A DNA stretch of 64,000 nt from a bacterium (GTDB lineage: Bacteria; Planctomycetota; UBA1135; UBA2386), in NCBI GenBank assembly GCA_030432695.1, contig JAUILN010000020.1:124001-188000 (forward strand), read 5' to 3'. Below, piece after piece: positions 51,273 to 59,136 of the stretch. The stretch's first letter is position 1. The number at the start of each line of letters is the position of its first letter. The notes beneath the pieces were generated by a model. That model was not told the DNA's origin. It saw only the letters and a list, made by a program, of their open reading frames with translations, and ran no database searches. Both the position numbers and the translations under genes were made by a program.

Positions 51273-52682
51273 TCAGCCGGCGGTGCCGACCGCGGCTTCG
51301 ACGTCCTTGCGCTCCTTCGGGATGTCCGCTGTCAGCACTTCGGGACCGTCGGCGGTGCACAGCACGTCGTCCTCGATGCGGATGCCGCCGAAGCCGCGCC
51401 CGCCGTTGGCCTTCAGGAAGCGCTCGGCGGCGGCCTGGTCGATGAACGGCGCGAACTGCTCACCGAGCTTCGGGTCGTGGAGGATCGCCGGCACGAAGTA
51501 GATGCCGGGCTCGATCGTGAACACGTGGCCCGCTTCGAGGTCGCGGTCCATCCGTAGGAAGGCGGTGCCGAACTGCGTGCTGCGCTCGCGGCCGTTCGGG
51601 TAGTGCACGCGGTCGCCGAAGCCCTCCATGTCGTGCACGTCGATGCCGATCATGTGGCCGACGCCGTGCGGGAAGAACGCGGCGTGCGCGCCAGCCTCGA
51701 GGATGGCGTCGACCGAGCCCTTCATCACACCCATCTGCACCAGACCGTCGGCGATGATCCGCGCCGAGACCATGTGCACGTCGCGGTAGCGGGCGCCGGG
51801 CCGCGCGGCCTCGATCGAGGCCTTCTCGGCGGCCAGCACGATCTCGTAGACCTCGGCCTGTTCGCAGGAGAAGTTGCCGTCCACAGGCCAGGTGCGGGTC
51901 ACGTCGGCGCAGTAGCCGGTCGGCCGCTCGGCGCCGGCGTCGAGCAGCACCAGGTCGCCCGTGCGCAGCTCGTTGCCGTGGTCGTGGTTGTGCAGCACTT
52001 CGCCGCGCACCGACAGGATGTTCGGATAGGCGCTCACGCAGCCGGCCCGCGCGAAGCAGCCGTCGACGATGCCGTTGAGGTAACCCTCGGTGCCGCCCGG
52101 CTTGGTGTGGGCCATCGCCGCGAGGTGGGCCTCGCGGGTCACCGCGGCGGCGCGGCGCATCTCGGCGAGCTCCTCGGGTTCCTTGCGCACCCGGAGATCG
52201 AAGATCAGATCGACCAGCGCCGGATCGCCGGGCCCCGCGGCCGACTCGAAGTCGAGGTCCTCGCCGGTCAGCTTGCGGGCGCGGGTGGTGGTGGCTTCGT
52301 GGGCGACCGCCAGACTCCGCACCGGCCGGCCCGCCGCCAGGCGCGCGACCGCGTCCTCGAGATCACCGATCGGCAGGATCTCGTCGACGCCCTGGGTCTC
52401 CTGCAGGGCCTCGAAGCCGGGCATCGGGCCGTGCCAGAGCGCGTCGTCGGGCGTGCGCGGCTCGAGGAACAGGCGCACCGTGCCGTCGGCGGGGTCGAAG
52501 AACGCGGCGGCGTTGGGTTCGACGCGGTCGAAGAAGTACAGGAACGACGAGTCGGCGCGGAAGGAGTAGGGATTCGCGGGGTAGTTCCGCGCCCGCCATC
52601 CGCCCGCGAACAGGGCCACCGGGCCGTCCAGACGGCCGAGGAACGCCTCGCGGCGGCGACGATGGAACGCGAGTTCGGGCAT
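51273..52682 (-). CDS. pepP: Xaa-Pro aminopeptidase (M24B)
   Basis: Predicted protein of 469 aa. The start at 52682 (MPELAFHRRRREAFL) fits aminopeptidase P, with the N-terminal domain motif ARNYPANPYSFRADSSFLY. The pita-bread domain has the metal ligands: aspartates in LLDAGAE and CADVTRTWPV, histidine in FFPHGVGHMIG and glutamates in FTIEPGIYF and RIEDDVL. It removes the N-terminal residue before proline. It is probably cotranscribed with tag and divergent from the CpReg gene at 52879. Confidence 0.95.
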   Translation of the reverse strand: MPELAFHRRRREAFLGRLDGPVALFAGGWRARNYPANPYSFRADSSFLYFFDRVEPNAAAFFDPADGTVRLFLEPRTPDDALWHGPMPGFEALQETQGVDEILPIGDLEDAVARLAAGRPVRSLAVAHEATTTRARKLTGEDLDFESAAGPGDPALVDLIFDLRVRKEPEELAEMRRAAAVTREAHLAAMAHTKPGGTEGYLNGIVDGCFARAGCVSAYPNILSVRGEVLHNHDHGNELRTGDLVLLDAGAERPTGYCADVTRTWPVDGNFSCEQAEVYEIVLAAEKASIEAARPGARYRDVHMVSARIIADGLVQMGVMKGSVDAILEAGAHAAFFPHGVGHMIGIDVHDMEGFGDRVHYPNGRERSTQFGTAFLRMDRDLEAGHVFTIEPGIYFVPAILHDPKLGEQFAPFIDQAAAERFLKANGGRGFGGIRIEDDVLCTADGPEVLTADIPKERKDVEAAVGTAG

Positions 52683-52803
52683 GGCACCGAGCGTAGCCGC
52701 GGCCTCCGTTCCGGCTGACGATTCGTCCGTTACTACCCGCTCGGCGGGACGACTCGCCGGTCGGTGGGCTCGCTCCGGGGCGCAGCAGATAGCATCCGGA
52801 ATC

Positions 52804-52855
52804 CTGGGGAGGCCCGGAGTTCTCAGGCAAACGACGCGTTTGCCCGCGCTCCCAG
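52804..52855 (+). promoter_or_regulatory. Structured leader upstream of the large CpReg gene
   Basis: A perfect hairpin has arms GGCAAACG/CGTTTGCC (52826-52833 and 52837-52844) and a three-base loop. It is enclosed by CTGGG/CCCAG (52804-52808 and 52851-52855). The start codon is at 52879. The stretch TCTCAGGCAAA recalls the 3' part of glycine riboswitches, but the conserved CCGAAGG core is missing, so no riboswitch is called. Confidence 0.35.
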
Positions 52856-52878
52856 CCCGATTCCCCCGACACGTCGCG

Positions 52879-55845
52879 ATGGCACGCCGCAATCTGTTCC
52901 TGGTCGTCTCCCTCCTCGTCATGGTCGGCGTGTTGATCGCCGCGGTGCTCTGGGGGGGGAGTGGAGACATGCCCGATGTGCCGGGCGGTCGGTCGGGAGC
53001 CCAGAGCGACGTCGCGTCTCGGTCCGATCCGTCCGGTGGTCCGGCGCGGGTCGGGTCCTCGGGGACGGGAGAGCAGCTTTCGGACCCCGAGCGTCGCGAG
53101 ATCGATGGCTTGGAGATGCAGGTGGCCGGAGCTGGCGGCGAGGTGGCGCAGGCCGAGATCCGCGGACGACTCGTCGACGCGGAGGGGGCACCTGTCGCCG
53201 ACGCCGCGCTGTCGTTCGAGGGTGGTCTCGACGACGACCGGTTGCTGCCCGGGATGCGGGAGTTCGCAGCCGAGGACCTGACCACGCGCAGCGCTGCCGA
53301 CGGCTCGTTCGCCTTCCAGGTGCCGGCCGACCGGCGCGCGGCGCGGATCACGCTCGCTCGCGCGGCGCACCGACTGTTCGCCGAGTCGCAGGCGCGCTCA
53401 CTGCGCATGGAGCGGGTCGAGGGCGATGTCGACCTGGGCGATCTCGTGACCGGCACGGCGGCGACGGTGATCGGTCGCGTCGTCGACAGCACCGGCAAGC
53501 CGGTCGTCGATGCCAGCGTGCGCGTGCGGCGCTTCGCCGCGTGGCTGGGAGGCGGCGAGGACCACGAGGTGGATGCCGAGGGGCGCTTCGAAGTAAGGGG
53601 TCTCGAGCCCGGCACGCACTGGGTCTCGGTGGCCGCGCGTGGCTTCGTGCCGCCCAACCCCGAGGAAGTCGAGGTCGAGGCGGGTGCCGTCAGCACCGAG
53701 GTGCTGCTCACCGTCACCACCGGCGCCAGCATCGCGGGAACGGTGTACGACGACCAGGGCCGGCCGATCGAGGGTGCCCGCGTCGCGCCGTTCCGCCGTC
53801 GAGAGACCGGGGTTGCGGTGCAGACCGGCTTCGACTCGCTGGAGGCGGTCGCGACCGACCGCAGCGGCTACTTCGTGCTGTCCGGGCTGGAAGGCGACCG
53901 GGTGTCGCTGCGCGCAGCGCGCGAGGGCCACGCGCCGGCCGTGGTCTCCAACGTGCCGGTCGGCACCGGCCACGCCGAGGTGCGGCTCGATCGGCTGGGC
54001 TCGATCGAAGGCTCGCTGGCCGATCCGGCCGGCAATCCGCTGGTCGGCAGCCGCATCCTGGTCCGCTCCGTCGGCGAGATGGTGTTGCCGGGCCCCGATG
54101 CCGCGGCACTGATGCCGGGCACTGTCAGTGCGATCACCGACGAGCAGGGTCACTTCGAGGTCGACGGCGTGCGACCCGGCGATGTGCAGCTCACCGCGGA
54201 GGGCAAGGGGCACCTGCCGATCGAGGGGCGCCCCCTGCAGCTCGCCGCGGGCGGACGGATCGCCAACCTCCGCCTCGTCGCGGAGACTGGAGCCGGCATC
54301 GCCGCGGTGGTCGTGGATCCTTCCGGGGCGCGTCTCGCCGGCGCCGAGGTGACCGTCAGGCCGCAGTCGCGCGAACCGATGCAGGTCGGAAGCAGCAGCA
54401 CTCGAAGCGTGCGTGTTCGCATGGATGCGACCGCGGGCCCCGGCCAGGGACCCGGTGGCCCGCGGCGCGTGATGCGCCTCGACGGCGACGAAGTGCTCGG
54501 CAAAGCGACCACCGGTGCGGACGGCATGGCGCGGATCGGCGGCTTGCCGGCGGGTACGGTCGAGGTGATCGCGACCCATCCCGACTGGGCGGCGCCGCGC
54601 CCGGTAGCGACGATTCTCAATCGCTCTGGGTTCGTGGAGACGATCCTGAGCATGCGGCCGGCGGGCAGTGCGTTGGTCAAGGTCGTCGACAGCAGCGGAG
54701 CGCCGCTGGCGGGGATTCCGATCAGCCTTCGCCCGCTCGCCGGCGAGCCCACCCAGCGGCGGGCCCGCTCCGACGAGCGAGGCTTCGCGCGATTCGAGCC
54801 GCTGCTCGTCGGCGCGTGGGACGCGGTGTTGGAGCTTCCTCCACGGGCGCGGACGCTGGCTCCGGGGATGGCTTTCGCGGTGGCTGGTGACGAAGGCCAG
54901 CCGCTGCAGGAGACGACACGGAAATTCGACGTGATCGCCGGCGAGACCGTCGAGGTGGAGCTGGTTCAGCCCGTGCTCACGCGGATCCACGGCACCGTGA
55001 CCGATGCGTCGGGACCGGTGGAGGGTGCCCGGGTCGAGCTGCGGCAGGCCGACGCTCCGCCCTTCGCTCCATCATGGGAGGCGACCACCGACGGCGCGGG
55101 CGGTTATGCGCTGGACGGCGTACCGAGCGGCACCTACGCGTTGGAGTGGTCCCGGACTGGCGACGCGCTGCCTCATGCGGACACGCTCGACGTCGCGATC
55201 GGAGTGCCCGAGATCCTCCGTGATCTGGTGCTCGGTGGTGGTGGACTTCGCGTGTCGGTAACCAGCGCCGGTGACGGTTCCCCGGTCGTAGGTGCTCGCG
55301 TCACCATCGAACGGCCGGGTACTCCCGGTCGGCCGCGGATGCGTGCGGTGATGATGGTCGCCGATCAGAACTCGGACGGCGCCGCCGCCACCACGCTTAC
55401 CGTGGGGGGCGAGGGTGGCGAGGCGACCACCGACGCGAGCGGGCTCGCGGAACTCTCGGGTATCCCTGCGGGCACATTCGAGCTGGTGGTCCGGCATCCG
55501 GACCATGCGACGGGCCGTCAACCCGATGTTCTCGTGGTCGACGGTCTGGTCAGTGACCAGACCGTGCAGATCCAACCCGCAGGCTCGGTAGCCGGCGCAC
55601 TGTCCGGTTTCGCGGCCGGGTCCCCGGTGCAGGTCGCGATGGTCGAGCTACGGCGGGTCGATGGTGAGGGCGAGCCACGGTCGGAGGTCGTCCAGGGGGC
55701 GAATTACCGCGTGGGTGGGCTGGCGCCCGGCGATTACCTCGCGCGGGCACGGTCACTCCTCGGCGAGAGCGAATTCGGGCCCGAGCAAGCTGTGACCATC
55801 GTCGCCGGAGAGACCGCGACCGCGGATCTCGCCCTGACTCGGTGA
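52879..55845 (+). CDS. Large membrane-anchored CpReg-repeat surface protein
   Basis: Predicted protein of 988 aa from the ATG at 52879 (MARRNLFLVVSLLVMVGVL). The upstream extension in the track is non-hydrophobic and covers the structured leader. One N-terminal TM acts as an uncleaved anchor. The rest is a string of about nine beta-sandwich modules with the CpReg/Cna-B-like pattern (GRLVDAEGAPVADAAL, GRVVDSTGKPVVDASV, GTVYDDQGRPIEGARV, GSLADPAGNPLVGSRI). There is no enzyme motif. It is probably a long extracytoplasmic stalk. Confidence 0.85.
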   Translation: MARRNLFLVVSLLVMVGVLIAAVLWGGSGDMPDVPGGRSGAQSDVASRSDPSGGPARVGSSGTGEQLSDPERREIDGLEMQVAGAGGEVAQAEIRGRLVDAEGAPVADAALSFEGGLDDDRLLPGMREFAAEDLTTRSAADGSFAFQVPADRRAARITLARAAHRLFAESQARSLRMERVEGDVDLGDLVTGTAATVIGRVVDSTGKPVVDASVRVRRFAAWLGGGEDHEVDAEGRFEVRGLEPGTHWVSVAARGFVPPNPEEVEVEAGAVSTEVLLTVTTGASIAGTVYDDQGRPIEGARVAPFRRRETGVAVQTGFDSLEAVATDRSGYFVLSGLEGDRVSLRAAREGHAPAVVSNVPVGTGHAEVRLDRLGSIEGSLADPAGNPLVGSRILVRSVGEMVLPGPDAAALMPGTVSAITDEQGHFEVDGVRPGDVQLTAEGKGHLPIEGRPLQLAAGGRIANLRLVAETGAGIAAVVVDPSGARLAGAEVTVRPQSREPMQVGSSSTRSVRVRMDATAGPGQGPGGPRRVMRLDGDEVLGKATTGADGMARIGGLPAGTVEVIATHPDWAAPRPVATILNRSGFVETILSMRPAGSALVKVVDSSGAPLAGIPISLRPLAGEPTQRRARSDERGFARFEPLLVGAWDAVLELPPRARTLAPGMAFAVAGDEGQPLQETTRKFDVIAGETVEVELVQPVLTRIHGTVTDASGPVEGARVELRQADAPPFAPSWEATTDGAGGYALDGVPSGTYALEWSRTGDALPHADTLDVAIGVPEILRDLVLGGGGLRVSVTSAGDGSPVVGARVTIERPGTPGRPRMRAVMMVADQNSDGAAATTLTVGGEGGEATTDASGLAELSGIPAGTFELVVRHPDHATGRQPDVLVVDGLVSDQTVQIQPAGSVAGALSGFAAGSPVQVAMVELRRVDGEGEPRSEVVQGANYRVGGLAPGDYLARARSLLGESEFGPEQAVTIVAGETATADLALTR

Positions 55846-56258
55846 CCCGGACCGAAGTCCTCCCCTGGCTCGATCAGCCCGCATTTTGTTCCGGCGCCTA
55901 CGGCGGACGGCGGAAGTTGTGCTGGCAAGTCGTGAGCTTCTGGGCCACGCCGACTTGCGACAGCTCGTTGGTTCGCTGGCGCGTGTCGATCAGGGCCTGC
56001 CCGAACATTCTCTCCAAATCCAGAAGAATCGGGACGCGATGTTCGTCGTAGCAGCCACTGAAGGAGGGAGAGTGGTGGGCGCAAGCTCGCTACGGGAGAT
56101 GGGAGTTCAGTGACGAGAGACGAGAGAGAGAGAGGGATGTGACGGCTCGCGGCTTCGGCCGCGAGCCGTTGCTTTTTGTACGGGGCGAGTTGCGCCGGAT
56201 GTGGCCAGGAAGCGAGCCTTGGCCTGGCCTTCCCATGTGTCGATTCCGCAGCCCGCCG
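55846..56258. other. Intergenic region with a possible short ORF and a GA tract
   Basis: This 413-base gap lies between the CpReg gene and the small TPR-like gene. A frame at 55886-56113 (75 aa, TTG start, FRRLRRTAEVVLASRELLGHA) ends just before a GAGACGAGAGAGAGAGAG tract and the terminator at 56142. I do not recognise it, and it may be a relic or chance. Base composition is less GC-biased than in the flanking genes. Confidence 0.4.
56142..56179 (+). terminator. Rho-independent terminator with UUCG tetraloop
   Basis: A perfect 12-base-pair stem (ACGGCTCGCGGC/GCCGCGAGCCGT) is closed by TTCG and followed by TGCTTTTTGT. It is the strongest intrinsic terminator seen in the window. It would end transcripts coming from the CpReg gene or from the short frame at 55886. 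Confidence 0.85.
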
Positions 56259-56555
56259 ATGAACCCCGACCGACTCCTGCGCACTCTCGATCGATCGGCA
56301 CCACCGTCGGGGCTGTCCGCGGTGCACGACGCACTATGGCATGACGCACGAGGTGACTGGGACGCAGCCCACGAGATCGTCCAGTCGATGTCGTCCCGAT
56401 CTGCCGCGCATGTGCACGCCTACCTGCATCGAAAGGAGGGCGATCTGCCGAACGCGGACTACTGGTATCGCCGCGCCGGGGTCGAGCGGCCCGACGTGAC
56501 GCTGGAGCAGGAATGGCGCGAGCTGGTGGTCGAACTCGTGGACCCTGGCTCTTAG
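56259..56555 (+). CDS. Small TPR-like helical protein, stop codon formed by a MITE
   Basis: Predicted protein of 98 aa from the ATG at 56259 (MNPDRLLRTLDRS). The core LWHDARGDWDAAHEIVQ and HAYLHRKEGDLPNADYWYRRAG match a widespread family of small helical proteins of unknown function with a TPR-like pair. The stop TAG at 56553-56555 is made from the TA target site and the first base of MITE copy 1, so the original C-terminus may have been a little longer. It is convergent with the gene at 56716. Confidence 0.72.
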   Translation: MNPDRLLRTLDRSAPPSGLSAVHDALWHDARGDWDAAHEIVQSMSSRSAAHVHAYLHRKEGDLPNADYWYRRAGVERPDVTLEQEWRELVVELVDPGS

Positions 56556-56716
56556 TGGTCCGTCGCAGAAGTTCGCGTCGGAAGTCCGCCGCCCCAGGAC
56601 GCCGAATCGCCGCGTTGTGCGGCCTCGACGAATCCACCGATTCGCCTGCGGCCGCACGCCTTGCGCTCGGCGCCCCGGAACGGCGACTTTTCCGGCGAAC
56701 TTCTGCGACGGACCAC
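56555..56716. mobile_element. Fold-back MITE copy 1 (162 bp, TA target duplication)
   Basis: It has perfect 22-base terminal inverted repeats (GTGGTCCGTCGCAGAAGTTC at the outer end), with TA on both sides (56553-56554 and 56717-56718) as in IS630/Tc1-mariner insertions. Almost the whole element is palindromic: internal arms GTGCGGCC/GGCCGCAC and CGAATC/GATTCG surround a four-base centre. It has no coding capacity, so it would need a transposase in trans. It shares about 94% identity with copy 2 in the same orientation. Confidence 0.88.
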
Positions 56717-57606
56717 TAGCGATCGTTGACGGACGCTCGCAGCAGTCGGTGCGCCAACACGCGCCAACAGCCCGCCGCCTGCGCGAGCTGTTCCGGGCTA
56801 GCCTTCTCCGGTTCCCGCGGTCCGATCGACTCGCCGCTGATGTGACGAAGCAGCAGCAACGCGGCCTGGCCCACGTTCTTGGGGCGATGGGCGCTGATCG
56901 TCATGTCCTGCGCATCGCCGCGGCGCAGCAGCAACTCCTGGTTTCCCAGGGCACGCTCGTCGTCGAGGTAGCGGACCAGTGCCGGCAAGGCGCCGAGGGG
57001 AAGTCTCTGGAGTTCGCTCCAGGCATCTTGCGCGGCGCGGCCATGGCGCTGCATGAGTTGATCGATCAGCTCGGCGAGCCTGGCGTCGTGTGGCAGGTTC
57101 TCAGGCAGCGGGGTCGTGCGGCTGTTCTGGTGTTCTTCGACCAGGTGCTTCAACGCCGCGGTCTGCTCCGTCGGGAAGATCGACGTGCCGCGGAATCGGT
57201 CGGTCAGGAAGTTCCGATCGCCGATCCGCTGCAGCAGGAACAGGCGCTCTCGGCCAAGGTGGCTCCGCATGTCGTTCGCCGTCGGGTGGAACCCATGGGG
57301 GTGGGTCTCGGGTGCGGCGAAGAAAGTCATCCGCTCGGGTAGCGGCTCGTCCGGGTCGACCACCGAGAGCGACTCGTGCACGTCGAGCTTCAGTCGGAGG
57401 TAGCTGCCGCCTCGCTCCGCGGCGCGCACGAGATCGAGAGGGTCGTTGGCGCGGACCGTGGCGCGTAGTACGCACGACGTGCCAAGCAACGTGCGGTCGA
57501 TGTCGGTCCAGACCTCTGCCGGAATGGTCGGAGTCGCGACCTGTGCCGCACCCGGTGCGACCAGTGCACCGAGGATGACGAGTTCGCGAAGCGGGAGGCC
57601 GGGCAT
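56716..57606 (-). CDS. Secreted protein of unknown function, bracketed by MITEs
   Basis: Predicted protein of 296 aa. A signal peptide (ELVILGALVAPGAAQ) is followed by a beta-rich first half with LGTSCVLRATVRANDP, YLRLKLDVHESL and FFAAPETHPHGF, then a helical second half (DAWSELQRLPLGALPALVRYL). I do not recognise a family. Its stop TAG (56718-56716) is formed by the last base of MITE copy 1 and the TA duplication. MITE copy 2 lies 51 bases upstream of its start, within or near its promoter. Confidence 0.7.
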   Translation of the reverse strand: MPGLPLRELVILGALVAPGAAQVATPTIPAEVWTDIDRTLLGTSCVLRATVRANDPLDLVRAAERGGSYLRLKLDVHESLSVVDPDEPLPERMTFFAAPETHPHGFHPTANDMRSHLGRERLFLLQRIGDRNFLTDRFRGTSIFPTEQTAALKHLVEEHQNSRTTPLPENLPHDARLAELIDQLMQRHGRAAQDAWSELQRLPLGALPALVRYLDDERALGNQELLLRRGDAQDMTISAHRPKNVGQAALLLLRHISGESIGPREPEKASPEQLAQAAGCWRVLAHRLLRASVNDR

Positions 57607-57659
57607 CGGGGGAGGGGCCGGTGAAGGCCAGGAGAATGGCGAGGAGACGAGGGGGACTA

Positions 57660-57821
57660 GTGGTTCGTCGCAGAAGTTCGCGTCGGAAGTCCGCCGCCCC
57701 AGTACGCCGAATCGCTGCGTTGTGCGGCCTCGACGAATCCACCGATTCGCCTACGGCCGCACGCCTTGCGCTCGGCGCCCTGGAACGACGACTTTTCCGG
57801 CGAACTCCTGCGACACATCAC
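57660..57821. mobile_element. Fold-back MITE copy 2 (162 bp, TA target duplication)
   Basis: This is the same element as copy 1, in direct orientation and of identical length, flanked by TA at 57658-57659 and 57822-57823. About ten substitutions separate the copies, many of them C-to-T or G-to-A in copy 2. Its right terminal repeat has diverged most (GCGACACATCAC against GCGACGGACCAC), so copy 2 may be the older or inactive one. It may influence the promoter of the minus-strand gene beginning at 57606. Confidence 0.87.
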
Positions 57822-58135
57822 TAGAGCTGTTCGAGCCTAACTCGGTTCGGGGAGACCGGGGGAACGCGGGCGTCGAGCGCGTGCGGCAACTCGCCGTCCG
57901 AGGATCCACCGCAGTCCGGCCGGATCGGGCGACGGTCCGCTGGCATCGGTTCGCCGATGGCGGCACCGATCGAGTCGTGGAGCGATTCCCGATCCTCGTA
58001 GCAGGACGGGCGGGACTCCGCATTCCGAGGTTCGGACGGATGGCCGACCCGCCAGGTTCGGTTGTGCCTCGCGAATCGTGTGCCCATGATTCCCCAAGCC
58101 ACGCGTGTCCGCGACGTGCCCGTCCCGAGTCGACC
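57822..58135. other. Intergenic region after MITE copy 2
   Basis: This stretch of 314 bases precedes the lipoprotein gene. The track frames through it are open on both strands but share no family motifs and are not preceded by ribosome sites. No repeat, terminator or promoter is recognisable. Confidence 0.4.
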
Positions 58136-58708
58136 ATGAACCTGCTTCGCATCCTGTCGTGCCTCGTCCTTTCCTTGCTCTGTGCGTGCGGTAGCAGCGA
58201 CGTCGTCGGCATGCACATCGAACTCGCGGCAGACGGCTCGGCGCTTCTCACGACCCGGAGTCTGCTCGCCCAGAAAGACCCCGGTCCGGTCGAGGAGGTC
58301 ACCAGCGGCGTCGAGTGGTCGGATCGCGTTCGGCTGGTCTGTTCGCAGGGCCGGGTCGCTTCGCTCGACGAACTGGTCCTCGACGGCATCCGCTTCCAGT
58401 CCCGCGAGGGTGGTCTACGGGTCACCGTGCCGTGTGGACCCGATGTGCGGTGGATCGATCGATTCGCTCCGCCGCCGGAAGAGCGGGCCCGCGCAGTCGA
58501 GACCTTCGACCCCCGGGACGAGACCCCCGATGTCGGTTCCCGCCTGATGTTCGAGGTGGTCGTCCCCGGCGAGGTGGTCTCTACCGGTGTGCTGCCTTCG
58601 GTCGGCGCGCGAGCGGCTCACGAGCGTGCCATGGCTTCGCTCGAACTCGCTGTCGCCAGCATCCGCGAACGCGAGCGCGCGGTGGTCTGGGACGTGACCT
58701 GGCGGTGA
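58136..58708 (+). CDS. Lipoprotein of unknown function
   Basis: Predicted protein of 190 aa. The start at 58136 (MNLLRILSCLVLSLLCACGSS) gives a lipoprotein signal with the cysteine in LCAC. The mature part is beta-rich, with a closing helix (RAMASLELAVASIRERERA). No family is recognised. Its stop overlaps the start of the next gene (GTGA), which suggests a two-gene unit. Confidence 0.72.
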   Translation: MNLLRILSCLVLSLLCACGSSDVVGMHIELAADGSALLTTRSLLAQKDPGPVEEVTSGVEWSDRVRLVCSQGRVASLDELVLDGIRFQSREGGLRVTVPCGPDVRWIDRFAPPPEERARAVETFDPRDETPDVGSRLMFEVVVPGEVVSTGVLPSVGARAAHERAMASLELAVASIRERERAVVWDVTWR

Positions 58709-59121
58709 CCGGGTCGAAACTCGTGTTCGCGGCGGGCCACGGTGGTCGGGTAGAGATCGCCGCCGGCGCGGTCGATGGCTCGGCAGCCGGCCTCCGATTG
58801 CGCGTCGTGCAGGGGCACGTCCGGGTCGAGGCGTCGGACCGGTTCGACACCGACACGCTCGACGGACTCTGGACACGACTCGGCGAATCCGGAGCTGGCG
58901 TGGCCGAGACGTTGCGGCTCACGGGGCACGCGGGTCGGATCGACCTGACCCTGCGTTTCGTCGACGACGCCGTCGGCCTGCGCGCGGTGCTGCGTCCTGC
59001 GAGCGGCGTGCGCGTGGAAGTGGAACTCGAGGTCGAGCCGCAGCCCGAAGCGTGGCGGACCGTGCTGAGCGCCTGGCTCCGCGATCGCGCGGCGACAGAT
59101 CTCGATCTGCCGGGCCTCTGA
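58705..59121 (+). CDS. Small protein of unknown function coupled to the lipoprotein
   Basis: Predicted protein of 138 aa from the GTG at 58705, which overlaps the upstream stop. It is a small alpha/beta protein: strands KLVFAAGHGGRVEIAAG, a helix (DTLDGLWTRLGESGAG), strands RIDLTLRFVD and VRVEVELEVE, then a final helix. This order resembles small actinobacterial DUF proteins of the immunity-protein type, but I cannot assign one. No toxin gene is next to it. Confidence 0.62.
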   Translation: MTGSKLVFAAGHGGRVEIAAGAVDGSAAGLRLRVVQGHVRVEASDRFDTDTLDGLWTRLGESGAGVAETLRLTGHAGRIDLTLRFVDDAVGLRAVLRPASGVRVEVELEVEPQPEAWRTVLSAWLRDRAATDLDLPGL

Positions 59122-59136
59122 TCGGTGACCGGCGCG

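Noticed and set aside
52795-52850. Glycine riboswitch
   Set aside because: TCTCAGGCAAA is present but the conserved CCGAAGG core and second aptamer elements are missing.
56553-57823. Composite transposon
   Set aside because: There is no transposase between or within the repeats, so only a MITE-type element is supported.
57446-58708. 420-aa ORF covering MITE copy 2 and the lipoprotein
   Set aside because: The upstream part is antisense to the 57606 gene and crosses the MITE; the lipoprotein signal at 58136 marks the true start.
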